From assembly GCF_039975415.1 (NCBI RefSeq), contig NZ_JBDWHD010000005.1: a DNA stretch of 64,000 nucleotides; one strand, written 5' to 3'. The stretch is from Ascidiaceihabitans sp039975415 (lineage in GTDB: Bacteria > Pseudomonadota > Alphaproteobacteria > Rhodobacterales > Rhodobacteraceae). The notes beneath the pieces are model-generated. The model was not told the DNA's origin. It made no database searches and saw only the letters and a list, made by a program, of their open reading frames with translations. Shown here one piece after another: positions 52,128 through 64,000 of this stretch (position 1 is its first letter; each line of letters opens with the position of its first letter). The position numbers were made by a program, and so were the translations under genes.

Positions 52128-52697
52128 ATGACCGACTTCCCGTCCCACGACATCGACAGCGCACCCGATGCGTCAAAGCCGCTGCTTGAAAACTCTCAGA
52201 AAGCCTTTGGGCGTCTGCCGGGGCTGCACAAAGTTATGGCTGAAAGCCCACAAGCGCTTGAAGGGTATCAAGTGCTGCACAAGCTTTTTACCGAAACAGC
52301 CTTTGACGCCGATGAAATGACTGTGGTCTGGCAAGCCATCAATGTTGAGCACGAATGTCACTACTGTGTTCCCGCCCACACCGGAATTGCGAAGCGTATG
52401 AAGGTTTCTGACGAAATCTCTAACGCGTTACGCGATGAAACGGCCTTGCCATCTGCCAAGCTGGAAGCGCTGCGGACGTTTACCCTGCGCATGTTGCGCG
52501 GGCGGGGCAATGTTACGGACGCACAGATGAAAGAGTTTTTTGACGCGGGCTACGGCCACCGTGCGGTTCTAGACGTCATTCTTGGCCTCGCGCAAAAAAC
52601 GATGTCGAACTACATCAATCATGTCGCAGAGACCCCGCTTGATGAACCAGTAAAGCCGCTGGCATGGACCCGTGGCAAAACGCCTGTCACTGCTTAA
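52128..52697 (+). CDS. AhpD-like carboxymuconolactone decarboxylase family protein (CxxC)
   Basis: A 189-residue protein with the peroxidase-type redox motif EHECHYCVPAHTGIAKRMKV (CHYC), plus GYGHRAVLDVILGLAQKTMS toward the C-terminus. This differs from the CMD protein at 11668-12057, which lacks the two cysteines. AhpD-like proteins reduce organic peroxides or act as thiol oxidoreductases. Likely controlled by the divergent TetR protein through the operators upstream. Confidence 0.9.
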   Translation: MTDFPSHDIDSAPDASKPLLENSQKAFGRLPGLHKVMAESPQALEGYQVLHKLFTETAFDADEMTVVWQAINVEHECHYCVPAHTGIAKRMKVSDEISNALRDETALPSAKLEALRTFTLRMLRGRGNVTDAQMKEFFDAGYGHRAVLDVILGLAQKTMSNYINHVAETPLDEPVKPLAWTRGKTPVTA

Positions 52698-52918
52698 GAC
52701 AGTTACCTACAAGGGCGAAAACAGCGTCGGGCGCATCTTAGATCCGGCTAGGCTGCTGTAACATCCCTGGATATCGTCGGCACCGCTGCGTTTGTGGTGC
52801 CGACAGTTGCGCCCCTGCAATGCGTTCAACCTTCGTTGCCCCTTCGTGAACGCGGGCGTGTGGGGCTTCTGTTTGGGCGTCTATTGCTGACAGCTTTTGG
52901 TGTTCTGTTGCGCCAAAA

Positions 52919-52945
52919 GATGCCTCCGGCGGGGATATTTTAAGC
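52919..52945 (-). repeat. Dispersed 3'-UTR motif, copy 2
   Basis: GATGCCTCCGGCGGGGATAT on the plus strand (about 52919-52941) is the reverse complement of the element after soxD. In the direction of the SDR gene it lies about 20-40 bases after the stop codon, the same placement as copy 1. The rest of the 260-base gap (52698-52957) shows nothing else. Confidence 0.5.
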
Positions 52946-52957
52946 AAGAAGAAACAC

Positions 52958-53658
52958 TTAAAGCCTGTATCCGCCATTTACGTTCAAAATCTCACCAGTG
53001 ATGAAACTTGCGTCATTTGAGGCTAGAAAGCGCACTGCTTTTGCGATGTCTTGGGGCAGTGCGACGCGGCCAAGTGCAGTCATTTCTACAAATTTGGCGA
53101 TCAATTCTGTTGGCCGCGGGGTGTCTGTGAGTTCCGTGGCCCCGGGGGCGACGCCGTTTACGCGAATGCCTTTTGATCCAAGCTCCTTGGCCATGGCCCG
53201 CGTCCAAGTGTTAAGCGCGGCCTTGCTTGCGGAATAAGCAGAAGCGCCCATGGCCGGCAGCACGGCATTCGTTGAGGAAATGTTGATCACAGCTGAGCCT
53301 GATTTCAAGTAGGGCAGGGCTGCGGCAAGCAATGCCATAGGGGCCGTTACATTGACTTGGAATGTGTCGTTTATCGCGTCGAAGTCCGTAGCATCCGGCG
53401 CGTTCATCGCGATGGCGCCTGCGTTGTTCACCAGCACATCCAGTTGACCAAAATGTGCGATGGTTTGTTCGATGACTTTTTGCGCTTGCTCCGGTTTGGA
53501 CAGATCAGCGTGAATTGCAAAAAATTCGGGCCGCTCATGACAAAGCGGCCCGGGATCAGTTGTATTGTACGTAAAAGCGACCTTTTGGTCTGCGCCCAAA
53601 TCTTCGGCGATGGCGCGGCCTATGCCGCGCGCACCGCCGGTAATCAGGGCAACCCGCA

Positions 53659-53659
<1 letters not shown>
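52958..53659 (-). CDS. SDR family oxidoreductase coupled to aconitase
   Basis: A 233-residue FabG-like protein starting MRVALITGGARGIGRAIAED; the ATG overlaps the acnA stop (TAATG), and a longer frame reaches into acnA without support. It has NNAG in VLVNNAGAIAMN, the catalytic Ser in NISSTNAVLP and YSASKAALN, and ends FITGEILNVNGGYRL. Residues around the cofactor site favour NADP(H). Substrate unknown; coupling to acnA does not by itself indicate a TCA-related role. Confidence 0.9.
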
Positions 53660-56343
<2,684 letters not shown>

Positions 56344-56578
56344 GGCGGGCGCTCCCTTCTGGGTTGAGATGTGGCACTGTGTTGGGTGCGTCTTGCCTTA
56401 GGATCGGGCGCGGATCAACCTAAAAACATGTATCCGTGGCATTTTGTATACCATTGTGTACCGAATTTTACGTGAACTGTCTGTAACATCGATAACGGTT
56501 CTTTCAAGAAACCTTGATTGGTAATTTCGACGGAAAGGGAATAGCCATAGGTTAACATATCATAGGTTCTTTACTGTC

Positions 56579-57271
56579 ATGAAGAAAATTGCGTCCGGTC
56601 TTGCTGCTGCATTCCTAAGTTTTGCGACACCCGTTTGGGCGCAGGACAGCCCTGTTGTTGTTGAACTGTTCACATCGCAGGGGTGTTCATCCTGTCCGCC
56701 CGCCGATGCCATGTTGCATGAGCTGGCAGTGCGCGATGATGTGATCGCGATTGCGTTGCACGTGGACTATTGGGACTATATCGGCTGGAAAGACGAATTT
56801 GCAGACCCTGCTTACGCCAAACGACAGCGCAAATATGCCCGTGTCGGGGGGCGGCGGTCTGTGTACACGCCCCAGATGATTGTGAACGGCCAAACGGATA
56901 TTGTTGGCGCGAAAGCGATGAAGCTTTCTGCAGCGATTGCGGCGCATGCAGCACAGCCTATGCCTGTCGCAGTATCCTTGACCCGCAGTGGCGATACGGT
57001 TCAAATCAAAGCAGACGCACAGTCCGCGGGATCATATGTCGTGCAACTGTTGCGGTATCAGCCCTTGCGGGAAAGCCGCATTACGCGTGGCGAAAACGCG
57101 GGTCAGACATTGAAGTACGCAAATGTTGCGCAGGACTGGCAAGAGCTGGCCCAGTGGAACGGGCAGTCTGCGTTGACGTTGACTGCCCCTGCGCCGGGGG
57201 ACGCTGCAATTGTTGTGCTGGTGCAGCATGACAAACTGGGTCCCATTGTCGGCGCTGCGCGGCTGCGGTGA
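56579..57271 (+). CDS. DUF1223 domain protein (secreted thioredoxin-like)
   Basis: A 230-residue protein with a signal peptide (MKKIASGLAAAFLSFATPVW, cleaved after AQA-type WAQ). The DUF1223 signature VVVELFTSQGCSSCPPADAM follows with a thioredoxin-like CSSC. VDYWDYIGWKDEFADPAYAK and VYTPQMIVNGQTDIVG are conserved family segments. Probably a periplasmic thiol protein of unknown partner. Confidence 0.93.
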   Translation: MKKIASGLAAAFLSFATPVWAQDSPVVVELFTSQGCSSCPPADAMLHELAVRDDVIAIALHVDYWDYIGWKDEFADPAYAKRQRKYARVGGRRSVYTPQMIVNGQTDIVGAKAMKLSAAIAAHAAQPMPVAVSLTRSGDTVQIKADAQSAGSYVVQLLRYQPLRESRITRGENAGQTLKYANVAQDWQELAQWNGQSALTLTAPAPGDAAIVVLVQHDKLGPIVGAARLR

Positions 57272-57272
57272 T

Positions 57273-58172
57273 CTAAATCTGATCAGGACGCCAACGGCGC
57301 GGCACCCAAAACCACTGTTCGGGGTTGGTCCGTATGCGCGCCGAAATACTATCATTCATGGCTTGCGTCATCGTCAGCGCGTCGCTGTGCGGAATTGGTG
57401 CTTCTAGCGTGGTTTCAAATCCCAAACCGTCGTCCTGTCGAATTCCGTAAAACGGAATGAGTGCGGCATCAAAGCGCAAAGCAAGATCTGCCGCGGATGT
57501 GGCTGTGCGCGCCGGTTCGCTTAAAAAGTCCATAACAGGGGCGTGAAACACGTGCTGATCAAACAGCAACACCAACTGTCCGCCAGCTTTCAAATGACGC
57601 ACAAACCCGGCCGTGCCTTTGCGGCCTTGGGGGAAAACGGGACCGCCAAAGGCCTCCATGGTTTTTACGTAATGCGCATTGAAATAGGGATTGGACATGT
57701 CGCGGTACAGCCCACCAATGGCAAAACCCTGACTGACAAGGGCCGCGCGTGTCGCCTCGTAATTGCCAAAATGCCCCGTAACAAGAATGACAGGCCGGCC
57801 GGCGTCCCGGGCCTCTTTGAGGGCTTGAAATCCGGGTCCAGTTATCTCGTGATCGTGCATGCGCGACAGCATGTCTTTGGTGGAATAGTTTTCGATCAGG
57901 GTGCGCCCAAAGTTGTTTAAACAGGCGGACGCCAAGGATTTCCGATCGCTTTGGGACATGTCCGGGTAGATGTGTGCGATATGCTGCATCGCACGACTTC
58001 GAAACCCCGCAACCGGTCCCAGAACGCCTGAAATAAACCCACCCACGCAGCGCACGCGCACGGCGTAGGGCAGCATCAAGGCCAAACGGATCAATCCGTA
58101 AACAACGGCATTCGTGGCAAACAGCACCGCCCGTTTGCCCAAAGGTAAAGTCTGTTTTGGATTTTTCGCCAT
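57273..58172 (-). CDS. Lysophospholipid/lipid A acyltransferase family protein (LpxL/HtrB-like)
   Basis: A 299-residue membrane-associated acyltransferase. The catalytic HxxxxE is in VTGHFGNYEATRAALV, followed by GGLYRDMSNPYFNAHYVKTM, FPQGRKGTAGFVRHLKAGGQ and VLLFDQHVFHAPVMDFLSEP; it ends WFWVPRRWRP. These are the segments of the LpxL/LpxM family, which add secondary acyl chains to lipid A. Convergent with the DUF1223 gene, one base apart. Confidence 0.9.
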   Translation of the reverse strand: MAKNPKQTLPLGKRAVLFATNAVVYGLIRLALMLPYAVRVRCVGGFISGVLGPVAGFRSRAMQHIAHIYPDMSQSDRKSLASACLNNFGRTLIENYSTKDMLSRMHDHEITGPGFQALKEARDAGRPVILVTGHFGNYEATRAALVSQGFAIGGLYRDMSNPYFNAHYVKTMEAFGGPVFPQGRKGTAGFVRHLKAGGQLVLLFDQHVFHAPVMDFLSEPARTATSAADLALRFDAALIPFYGIRQDDGLGFETTLEAPIPHSDALTMTQAMNDSISARIRTNPEQWFWVPRRWRPDQI

Positions 58173-58300
58173 GACCTGCTATTGCGTGACAACAGGGCAC
58201 AGCGCCCTAAGGGTCAGAGATAGCTTGCCACATGCGCAATCACAAGCGACGGCGTTAATGCGTTGGTCTTGAATGCGTGGGCCAAGGACGGTTTTGTGTC

Positions 58301-59380
58301 TTATTCTTCGTCCTCGTCTGGTGAAATAAGCAACAGATCACCCGAGGCCTCTAGCGCACGAATGGTTGCAACGATATTGCCCATTGCGGCTTCGACGTCT
58401 GCAGGTTTTTGTTTTCCAGCTTCTTCGATTTCTTCGCGCAATTGGTCCGCCATACGCCCGGACATGTTTTCGAGGATAAAGTCGGCTGACACCTTCATGC
58501 CCGCGGCTTCAGCACCACCCAACGCTGCGATCAGATCGGCTTGATCAATGTCACGTAATACCCGTGGCAAATCGCGCGGTGCAATACGTTCTGCGATGTT
58601 GCCAAAAGTGAAAATGGCTTTGCGAACGGCATTGGCGAACCCTTCGTCGCGTTCATCCAGACCTTCCAGAACATCGTCGCGGGTTATGGAGGTCGAGGAG
58701 TTCAGAATGGCACCCACGCGGTCGACGGGATCTTCATCGAAAGCCCGCAAAGGCAGCGCCGAAAGTTGATCCGCGATGGAACGCCCGATGCGGTCTACAG
58801 CGTCCGGTGTTACACCACCCGTCTGCGACACCGCAAACGTGATCTGGCGGGCGCGGGGCCCAGGCAATTTACCAAGAATTTCAGCGGCTTTTGTCACATC
58901 CAACTTCGACAATAAAACTGCGGCGACTTCGATGCTTTCTTCTTGCATCACTGGCACAAGGCGTTCGCTGCCAACATCCTTGATACGCATCCATGGGTCG
59001 CCTGTTTCACGCACGTTTGCCTCTTTGGCCAGGCGGGCTGCGGTTTTGGGGCTGATTTTGCCATCTAAAGCGCTGAGCGCACCGGCAATACCGCCGGGAA
59101 AACTAAGCCCGATGCGTTCGACTTCTTCTGCAAATTCCTGAACAACATGTTGAAGGGTGTCACGATCAATGACGCGCATCTGACCCATCTGCTTGGTCAG
59201 CTGTTCTTGTAGTTCTTCTGGAAGATCCTCCAGCGGAATGTCGGCGCCTTCATTCAAAAGCAACCGCACAACGATTGCGGCCTTTGCCTTGCGGCTTAGC
59301 GTTAAATCCGGTTTGCCGGGGGCAGGGGTGCCACCAAGGGACGACGTATCGCCCATTGGAGCCATGGGAAGAAAATCCAT
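58301..59380 (-). CDS. fliG: Flagellar motor switch protein FliG
   Basis: The 359-residue protein starts MDFLPMAPMGDTSSLGG with a GAGG site; an upstream TTG would add four residues. FliG_N is LTLSRKAKAAIVVRLLLNEG, FliG_M contains VQEESIEVAAVLLSKLDVTK-type segments and the EHPQ-equivalent region, and FliG_C contains VLRDIDQADLIAALGGAEAA and NMSGRMADQLREEIEEAGKQ. FliG couples rotor to stator. No other flagellar gene is in the window, which is unusual for fliG. Confidence 0.9.
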   Translation of the reverse strand: MDFLPMAPMGDTSSLGGTPAPGKPDLTLSRKAKAAIVVRLLLNEGADIPLEDLPEELQEQLTKQMGQMRVIDRDTLQHVVQEFAEEVERIGLSFPGGIAGALSALDGKISPKTAARLAKEANVRETGDPWMRIKDVGSERLVPVMQEESIEVAAVLLSKLDVTKAAEILGKLPGPRARQITFAVSQTGGVTPDAVDRIGRSIADQLSALPLRAFDEDPVDRVGAILNSSTSITRDDVLEGLDERDEGFANAVRKAIFTFGNIAERIAPRDLPRVLRDIDQADLIAALGGAEAAGMKVSADFILENMSGRMADQLREEIEEAGKQKPADVEAAMGNIVATIRALEASGDLLLISPDEDEE

Positions 59381-59466
59381 AAGCGGCCTCAATTGGAATT
59401 TGTTCCAATCTAGGCCGCAATAGATGAAGATTTCCTGAAATCAGAACTGGTTTTCAGCCCCGATTT

Positions 59467-59490
59467 CAGGATCAGGATCAGGATCAGGAT
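59467..59490. repeat. Hexanucleotide tandem repeat at a gene end
   Basis: CAGGAT is repeated four times (59467-59490). Read on the minus strand it gives TGATCC units immediately at and after the stop of the TPR protein, so the stop TGA is followed in frame by further TGA codons every second triplet. Confidence 0.85.
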
Positions 59491-60035
59491 CAGTGATTGT
59501 ACGTCACGCCTGTTTCGATGGCTTGGCGCAAAGACGCTTCGGCCCATGTGCCTTCGCCACCGCGCGCTTGAATTTCGCGCAACTGGGCGATGGCACCAAT
59601 TTTGTCGCCTTGATCCAGCATGCCCTGCGCCATGTAAGACCGCGCCAGAAGGTTTCCGGGATTTTTATCAATGGCGTCTTGATAAAAGACCATGGCGACG
59701 TCGATGTTGCCCATTTTGCGTTCTGTGAACCCTTTGTAGGTCAGAACGCGGTCATCATTCTGGTCGGACATCGCGGCCAAGACGCCTTGGGCGTCCATGT
59801 AGCGGCCCGCATAGGCCAGTTCGCGTACCGCGTCATACAGGCCGTTATCATCAAGCGAACTTTTCTTCGGGCGCACGCAGCGTTGTTTCTTCTCATCCCA
59901 GACCCGAACGCCTTTGCAGTCTTTACTGGTTTTTGTGGGCTTTGGCGCTGTCTCGTTGCCACCACCTGCAGCGTAGAGGGGCGTTGATACGCTGATTGGA
60001 AGGGTCAAAGCTGCTGCAATCAAAAAGGTCCGCAT
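59490..60035 (-). CDS. Secreted TPR-like protein
   Basis: A 181-residue protein starting MRTFLIAAALTLPISVSTPL (signal peptide) after GAGGAG. A short basic region with two Cys (DCKGVRVWDEKKQRCVRPKK) precedes TPR-like helices: VRELAYAGRYMDAQGVLAAM, GFTERKMGNIDVAMVFYQDA, KNPGNLLARSYMAQGMLDQG. Probably periplasmic scaffold; partner unknown. The 148-base gap upstream shows no clear site. Confidence 0.85.
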   Translation of the reverse strand: MRTFLIAAALTLPISVSTPLYAAGGGNETAPKPTKTSKDCKGVRVWDEKKQRCVRPKKSSLDDNGLYDAVRELAYAGRYMDAQGVLAAMSDQNDDRVLTYKGFTERKMGNIDVAMVFYQDAIDKNPGNLLARSYMAQGMLDQGDKIGAIAQLREIQARGGEGTWAEASLRQAIETGVTYNH

Positions 60036-60182
60036 TTGTGTTCTCCTCAAGGGTCTTGTTGTGACGATACTTCAATAACCCCGAACCGTGCGACTTTATT
60101 CGGTGTGGGTGATGAAAAAGTGACTTTTTGCAAAATTAGGGTGGAAAGGAGCGATAGCAATGCACGGCTACATGGTTTTGGC

Positions 60183-60596
60183 CTATGCGTTCTGCGTATC
60201 CCTTAATTTGCCCAGATCGATGTTCAAATAAGTCGCGGCGTCAGAAACGGACCTGAAGATTTCGACATGCATCAGGGGTTTGCCAGAGGTGAGTGCTGAA
60301 AACATACGTGCCAGCCCATAACCCAACCCGGTGGGGGCGCTGATTGCGACAGACATCGGGGTGTCGGATGCTGCGAAGGTACGTTCATAAAACCCGTTTA
60401 AGGCAAACACGTCCCGAAACGTGGCCTTTGCATCCTGAAGATCGGACAAATCGACCAACATTCTGTTTTTGGAATCAAAGTCGGGGTCAAGGCTATAACG
60501 CGTGGCAAGGGCCATCAATTCGGCCAATTCAGTTTTGCCCCAAATGCTGACAAACTTCAGCTGGAGTTGTGGGTATATGTGATACTGAGCAGGCAA
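60183..60596 (-). CDS. Possible SpoIIAA/STAS-like protein
   Basis: A 137-residue protein beginning with TTG preceded by AGGGGATCAATT. Its pattern, strand LQLKFVSIWGKTELAELMAL, then RMLVDLSDLQDAKATFRDVF and MSVAISAPTGLGYGLARMFS, ending IFRSVSDAATYLNIDLG, resembles SpoIIAA-like (STAS/Sec14-type) small proteins of Alphaproteobacteria. The function of that group is unknown. Assignment is moderate. Confidence 0.7.
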   Translation of the reverse strand: MPAQYHIYPQLQLKFVSIWGKTELAELMALATRYSLDPDFDSKNRMLVDLSDLQDAKATFRDVFALNGFYERTFAASDTPMSVAISAPTGLGYGLARMFSALTSGKPLMHVEIFRSVSDAATYLNIDLGKLRDTQNA

Positions 60597-60755
60597 ATTG
60601 ATCCCCTGAAAACACGTGCGCTAGATTTAAGAGTGTACGGGGCGGTCAGATTTTTATCCACTAACCCACAGTAGTAGTTTCACTTTTTCTTGAGCAGGTT
60701 GCATGTGCTTTTGAGAATTAGGTTGCCATAATCCAATATTCAGGCGTGCAAACGA

Positions 60756-60790
60756 AAACCGCCCACCCAGCTAATATGGGCAGGCGGTTT
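60756..60790 (-). terminator. Terminator of purB
   Basis: AAACCGCC (60756-60763) and GGCGGTTT (60783-60790) pair outside an inner CCCA/TGGG stem. On the minus strand the stem ends in GGCGGTTTT, giving a T-run in the purB direction. About 80 bases beyond the purB stop. Confidence 0.8.
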
Positions 60791-60867
60791 GTTGAATTGA
60801 CGTGTGATTCTTCCCCAAGTCGGGAAAATTCAATGATGCTTAAGGCAGCATCGTGTACGTTTGGGGC

Positions 60868-62175
<1,308 letters not shown>

Positions 62176-62257
62176 AGGCGCACCTTTTTGTGACTTTCCG
62201 GCAGTTCGAGGGCGTCATAGACTGATGGGCGGGAAACGACAACCAAGGGACGATGCG

Positions 62258-62599
62258 ATGACACGCTTTGCCACACTCGCTTTGATGATTTTGCCCATGT
62301 CCGGTCAGGCGGAAGGGATCTGGACCACAATGACAGGGACCGAAATCAGCGCGGCACTGACGGACCGCACATTGGTCTATGCCGAAGCCAGCCAGACATT
62401 TTATGCATCGGGCAAGACGCTTTACAATCAGGGCGGACGCGAAAGCTGGGGCAGCTGGCGCGTGGACAACAATCAGTATTGCTCCGAATGGCAGCCACAA
62501 GGATTGTGGGCGTGCTACCACATGGATCGTTCGGGCGAAAAGCTGCGGTTCATCGGGGCGGGGGACGACATCACGGTCGGGATGTACTTGGGCGAATGA
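62258..62599 (+). CDS. Small secreted protein of unknown function
   Basis: A 113-residue protein starting MTRFATLALMILPMSGQAEG (signal peptide) with AAGGGA upstream. The mature part GGRESWGSWRVDNNQYCSEW and PQGLWACYHMDRSGEKLRFI holds two cysteines and resembles a common Rhodobacteraceae small secreted family sometimes mis-annotated as a dehydrogenase or reductase. Its stop overlaps the next ATG (ATGA). Confidence 0.8.
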   Translation: MTRFATLALMILPMSGQAEGIWTTMTGTEISAALTDRTLVYAEASQTFYASGKTLYNQGGRESWGSWRVDNNQYCSEWQPQGLWACYHMDRSGEKLRFIGAGDDITVGMYLGE

Positions 62600-63009
62600 G
62601 CGCACGGGTTTTAGCCGATTTTGAAGGGCGCTGGCGGATCGCGCGGCGGATCATGCCATCGGGCCAACCCGAGGCTGCTTTCAATGGTGAAGGTGGTTTC
62701 GCGCGGTCTGACGGGGGGCTTGCCTACCATGAAAGCGGGCAGTTGCAGATCCCGGGGCAAACGGCGATGCAGTCAGAGCGGCGCTATGTGTGGGACAAAG
62801 ATCTGAACGTATTTTTTCAGGACGGGCGGTTTTTTCATTCCGTCCCGAACGCAGGCGGAGAGACGGAGCATTGGTGTGATCCCGACCACTATTACGTGAC
62901 ATATCTGTTTGAAAAATGGCCGCGCTGGCGTGTGACGTGGCGGGTCTTGGGGCCGCGCAAGGACTATTTGATGATAACGGACTATAGCCGCAAGGGGTCA
63001 AGCGCATAG
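62596..63009 (+). CDS. DUF6314 family protein
   Basis: A 137-residue protein starting MSARVLADFEGRWRIARRIM. DUF6314 landmarks are present: FEGRWRIARRI at the start, GGLAYHESGQLQIPG, RRYVWDKDLNVFFQDGRFFH, HWCDPDHYYVTYLFEKWPRW and the closing VLGPRKDYLMITDYSR. Function of the family is unknown, a lipocalin-like barrel is plausible. Coupled to the upstream small secreted-protein gene. Confidence 0.9.
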   Translation: MSARVLADFEGRWRIARRIMPSGQPEAAFNGEGGFARSDGGLAYHESGQLQIPGQTAMQSERRYVWDKDLNVFFQDGRFFHSVPNAGGETEHWCDPDHYYVTYLFEKWPRWRVTWRVLGPRKDYLMITDYSRKGSSA

Positions 63010-63088
63010 GGCCTCATTATGCGCTTGCAGAAACTCTCTCTGCACGGCAGAAATCGCGCACTGATTTCAATTCAAGGAGTGCATGCAG

Positions 63089-63688
63089 ATGAATTCTGCC
63101 ATCAATAACAAAGTGCTGAGCGATGTCTTGGGCGCGAATGACGGGGCACTTCGCCTTGCAAAACAAGCTGTTCTGGTCTTGGCAGGTATCCTGCTTTTGG
63201 CAGTTGCAGCAAAGATAAAAGTGCCGATGTCGCCTGTGCCGATCACAATGGGCACTTTCGCAGTTCTTAGCATCGGCGCGGCGTATGGTGCACGTTTGGG
63301 TCTTGTGACCATCATCGGCTACATGATTGTCGGGGCACTTGGGTTTGACGTGTTTGCAGGTTCCTCTGCGCAAGCCTCCGGGTTTGAATATATGATGGGC
63401 GGCACAGGCGGCTATCTGGTGGGCTATGTGTTGGCGACCGTCCTTTTGGGCAGCTTGGCCCGTCAGGGCTGGGATCGTTCTGCTCCTAAAATGGCGCTGG
63501 CGATGCTGTTGGGCAACGTGTTGATCTATGTGCCGGGTCTGCTGTGGTTGGGCGCACTTTATGGCTGGGACAAACCAATTCTAGCTTGGGGGCTCACGCC
63601 GTTCCTTGTGGGCGACTTGGTCAAGCTGGCTTTGGCCGCAGCGCTGTTTCCAACGATCTGGAAACTAGTGTCTCGCGCCCGCGACTAA
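63089..63688 (+). CDS. bioY: Biotin transporter BioY
   Basis: A 199-residue membrane protein. The second of two nearby ATGs (63089) is chosen because AAGGAG then lies at a normal distance; 63083 is the alternative. The BioY signature is clear: VAAKIKVPMSPVPITMGTFA, GAAYGARLGLVTIIGYMIVG, GGTGGYLVGYVLATVLLG and a C-terminal LVGDLVKLALAAALFP. It is the substrate-binding S component for biotin uptake; no BioM/BioN genes are in view, so it may work alone or with a shared energising module. Confidence 0.96.
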   Translation: MNSAINNKVLSDVLGANDGALRLAKQAVLVLAGILLLAVAAKIKVPMSPVPITMGTFAVLSIGAAYGARLGLVTIIGYMIVGALGFDVFAGSSAQASGFEYMMGGTGGYLVGYVLATVLLGSLARQGWDRSAPKMALAMLLGNVLIYVPGLLWLGALYGWDKPILAWGLTPFLVGDLVKLALAAALFPTIWKLVSRARD

Positions 63689-63710
63689 GTTTTTACACCA
63701 AGCGATGAAT

Positions 63711-63741
63711 TGGGCGTGTGCATCTACTTTGCACGCGCCCA
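63711..63741 (+). terminator. Terminator of bioY
   Basis: TGGGCGTGTGC (63711-63721) and GCACGCGCCCA (63731-63741) form an 11-base stem with one G-U pair, followed by TTTTATT. It is 23 bases after the bioY stop. Confidence 0.85.
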
Positions 63742-63935
63742 TTTTATTCTTCAATCCTGGAATGTGGCCCCAAAGTATTGAAGCAAAGCTTCACAATTTA
63801 ATTGCTTCATTGTATGAATAATTCCACGAGGGGTTGAATTTACAACCCGACACCGACCACTTTTTATCACGACCTTTTCCAAAGCCTGCAAAGTATTTTC
63901 CTTGCAGATTCCACATTTTTATTAAGGATTTTCAG
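63742..63935 (+). promoter_or_regulatory. AT-rich leader with nested dyads before the last gene
   Basis: This 194-base stretch is notably AT-rich and contains several dyads: TGAAGC-AAA-GCTTCA (63779-63793), TTCAT-TGT-ATGAA (63806-63818), GAAGCAA/TTGCTTC spanning 63780-63808, and CTGCAA/TTGCAG (63886-63907). It probably holds the promoter and a structured or operator region for the gene starting at 63936. Confidence 0.45.
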
Positions 63936-64000
63936 ATGACTGCCGAAACAATTGCGCAAGAACGCGTGTACAATAAACCCGACCAAGTGACCAATCGATT
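63936..64000 (+). CDS. Unidentified gene, 5' end only
   Basis: An ATG at 63936 with AAGGA upstream opens a frame to the window edge encoding MTAETIAQERVYNKPDQVTN and one more residue. Too short to identify. The elaborate upstream region suggests a regulated gene. Confidence 0.6.
   Translation, partial: MTAETIAQERVYNKPDQVTNR

Noticed and set aside
63009..63089. BioR operator (TTATxxATAA) or biotin-related switch upstream of bioY
   Set aside because: No match to the BioR consensus was seen in the 80 bases before bioY.

Overview
The window looks like chromosomal DNA of a marine alphaproteobacterium of the Roseobacter group (Rhodobacteraceae). The case rests on gene content and order: a serS-yajC-secD-secF-ccmABCDG run, a heterotetrameric sarcosine oxidase locus, a bifunctional 2-aminobenzoyl-CoA/salicylyl-CoA monooxygenase-reductase, DUF6314, DUF1289 and CcmI genes, and dense ATGA-coupled operons. 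No rRNA, tRNA, insertion sequence, prophage or CRISPR array was seen. The species is not identified.

Left end (1-3413): a leftward, translationally coupled set for aromatic-CoA (anthranilate-type) degradation: FAD monooxygenase/OYE fusion, SDR, and a MarR regulator cut by the window edge. Next (3520-11530) is the most unusual locus: a five-gene leftward operon encoding a Trypco2-like small protein, a trypsin-fold protease with a C-terminal STAND-like region, a MoxR-type AAA+ ATPase, a large membrane protein carrying a CoxE/vWA-like region, and a second membrane protein with a helical tail. The set resembles the NTP-dependent MoxR-vWA-trypsin conflict systems but has a membrane-embedded partner in place of a soluble vWA protein.

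11668-17400: CMD and VOC family enzymes, dusA, a TSUP permease, an unrecognised possible 2OG oxygenase, then the leftward ccmI-ruvX-DUF1289 set. 17669-23899: soxB, soxD, soxA and soxG, interrupted between soxB and soxD by three tiny membrane-protein genes and a long hairpin. 24067-25890: four tandem, diverged small secreted proteins. 25963-26724: sodB, with a second diverged copy of its last codons just downstream.

26966-41677: a LOG-family protein, a LysM protein, an Atm1-like ABC exporter, a DUF302 protein, an RND efflux pair with an enlarged pump, then a YfgM-like protein, bamB and der (outer-membrane assembly and ribosome biogenesis), and a TspO-like protein. 41779-51430: DUF2235 hydrolase, serS, yajC-secD-secF (protein export), TSUP, Mth938-like protein and ccmABCDG (cytochrome c maturation). 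With ccmI further left, most of the cytochrome c maturation set is present, though ccmE, ccmF and ccmH are not in the window.

51453-64000: a TetR/AhpD-like divergent pair with two operators, aconitase and a coupled SDR, a DUF1223 protein, a lysophospholipid acyltransferase, an isolated fliG, a TPR protein, purB, two small coupled genes (the second DUF6314), bioY, and the start of an unidentified gene at the right edge.
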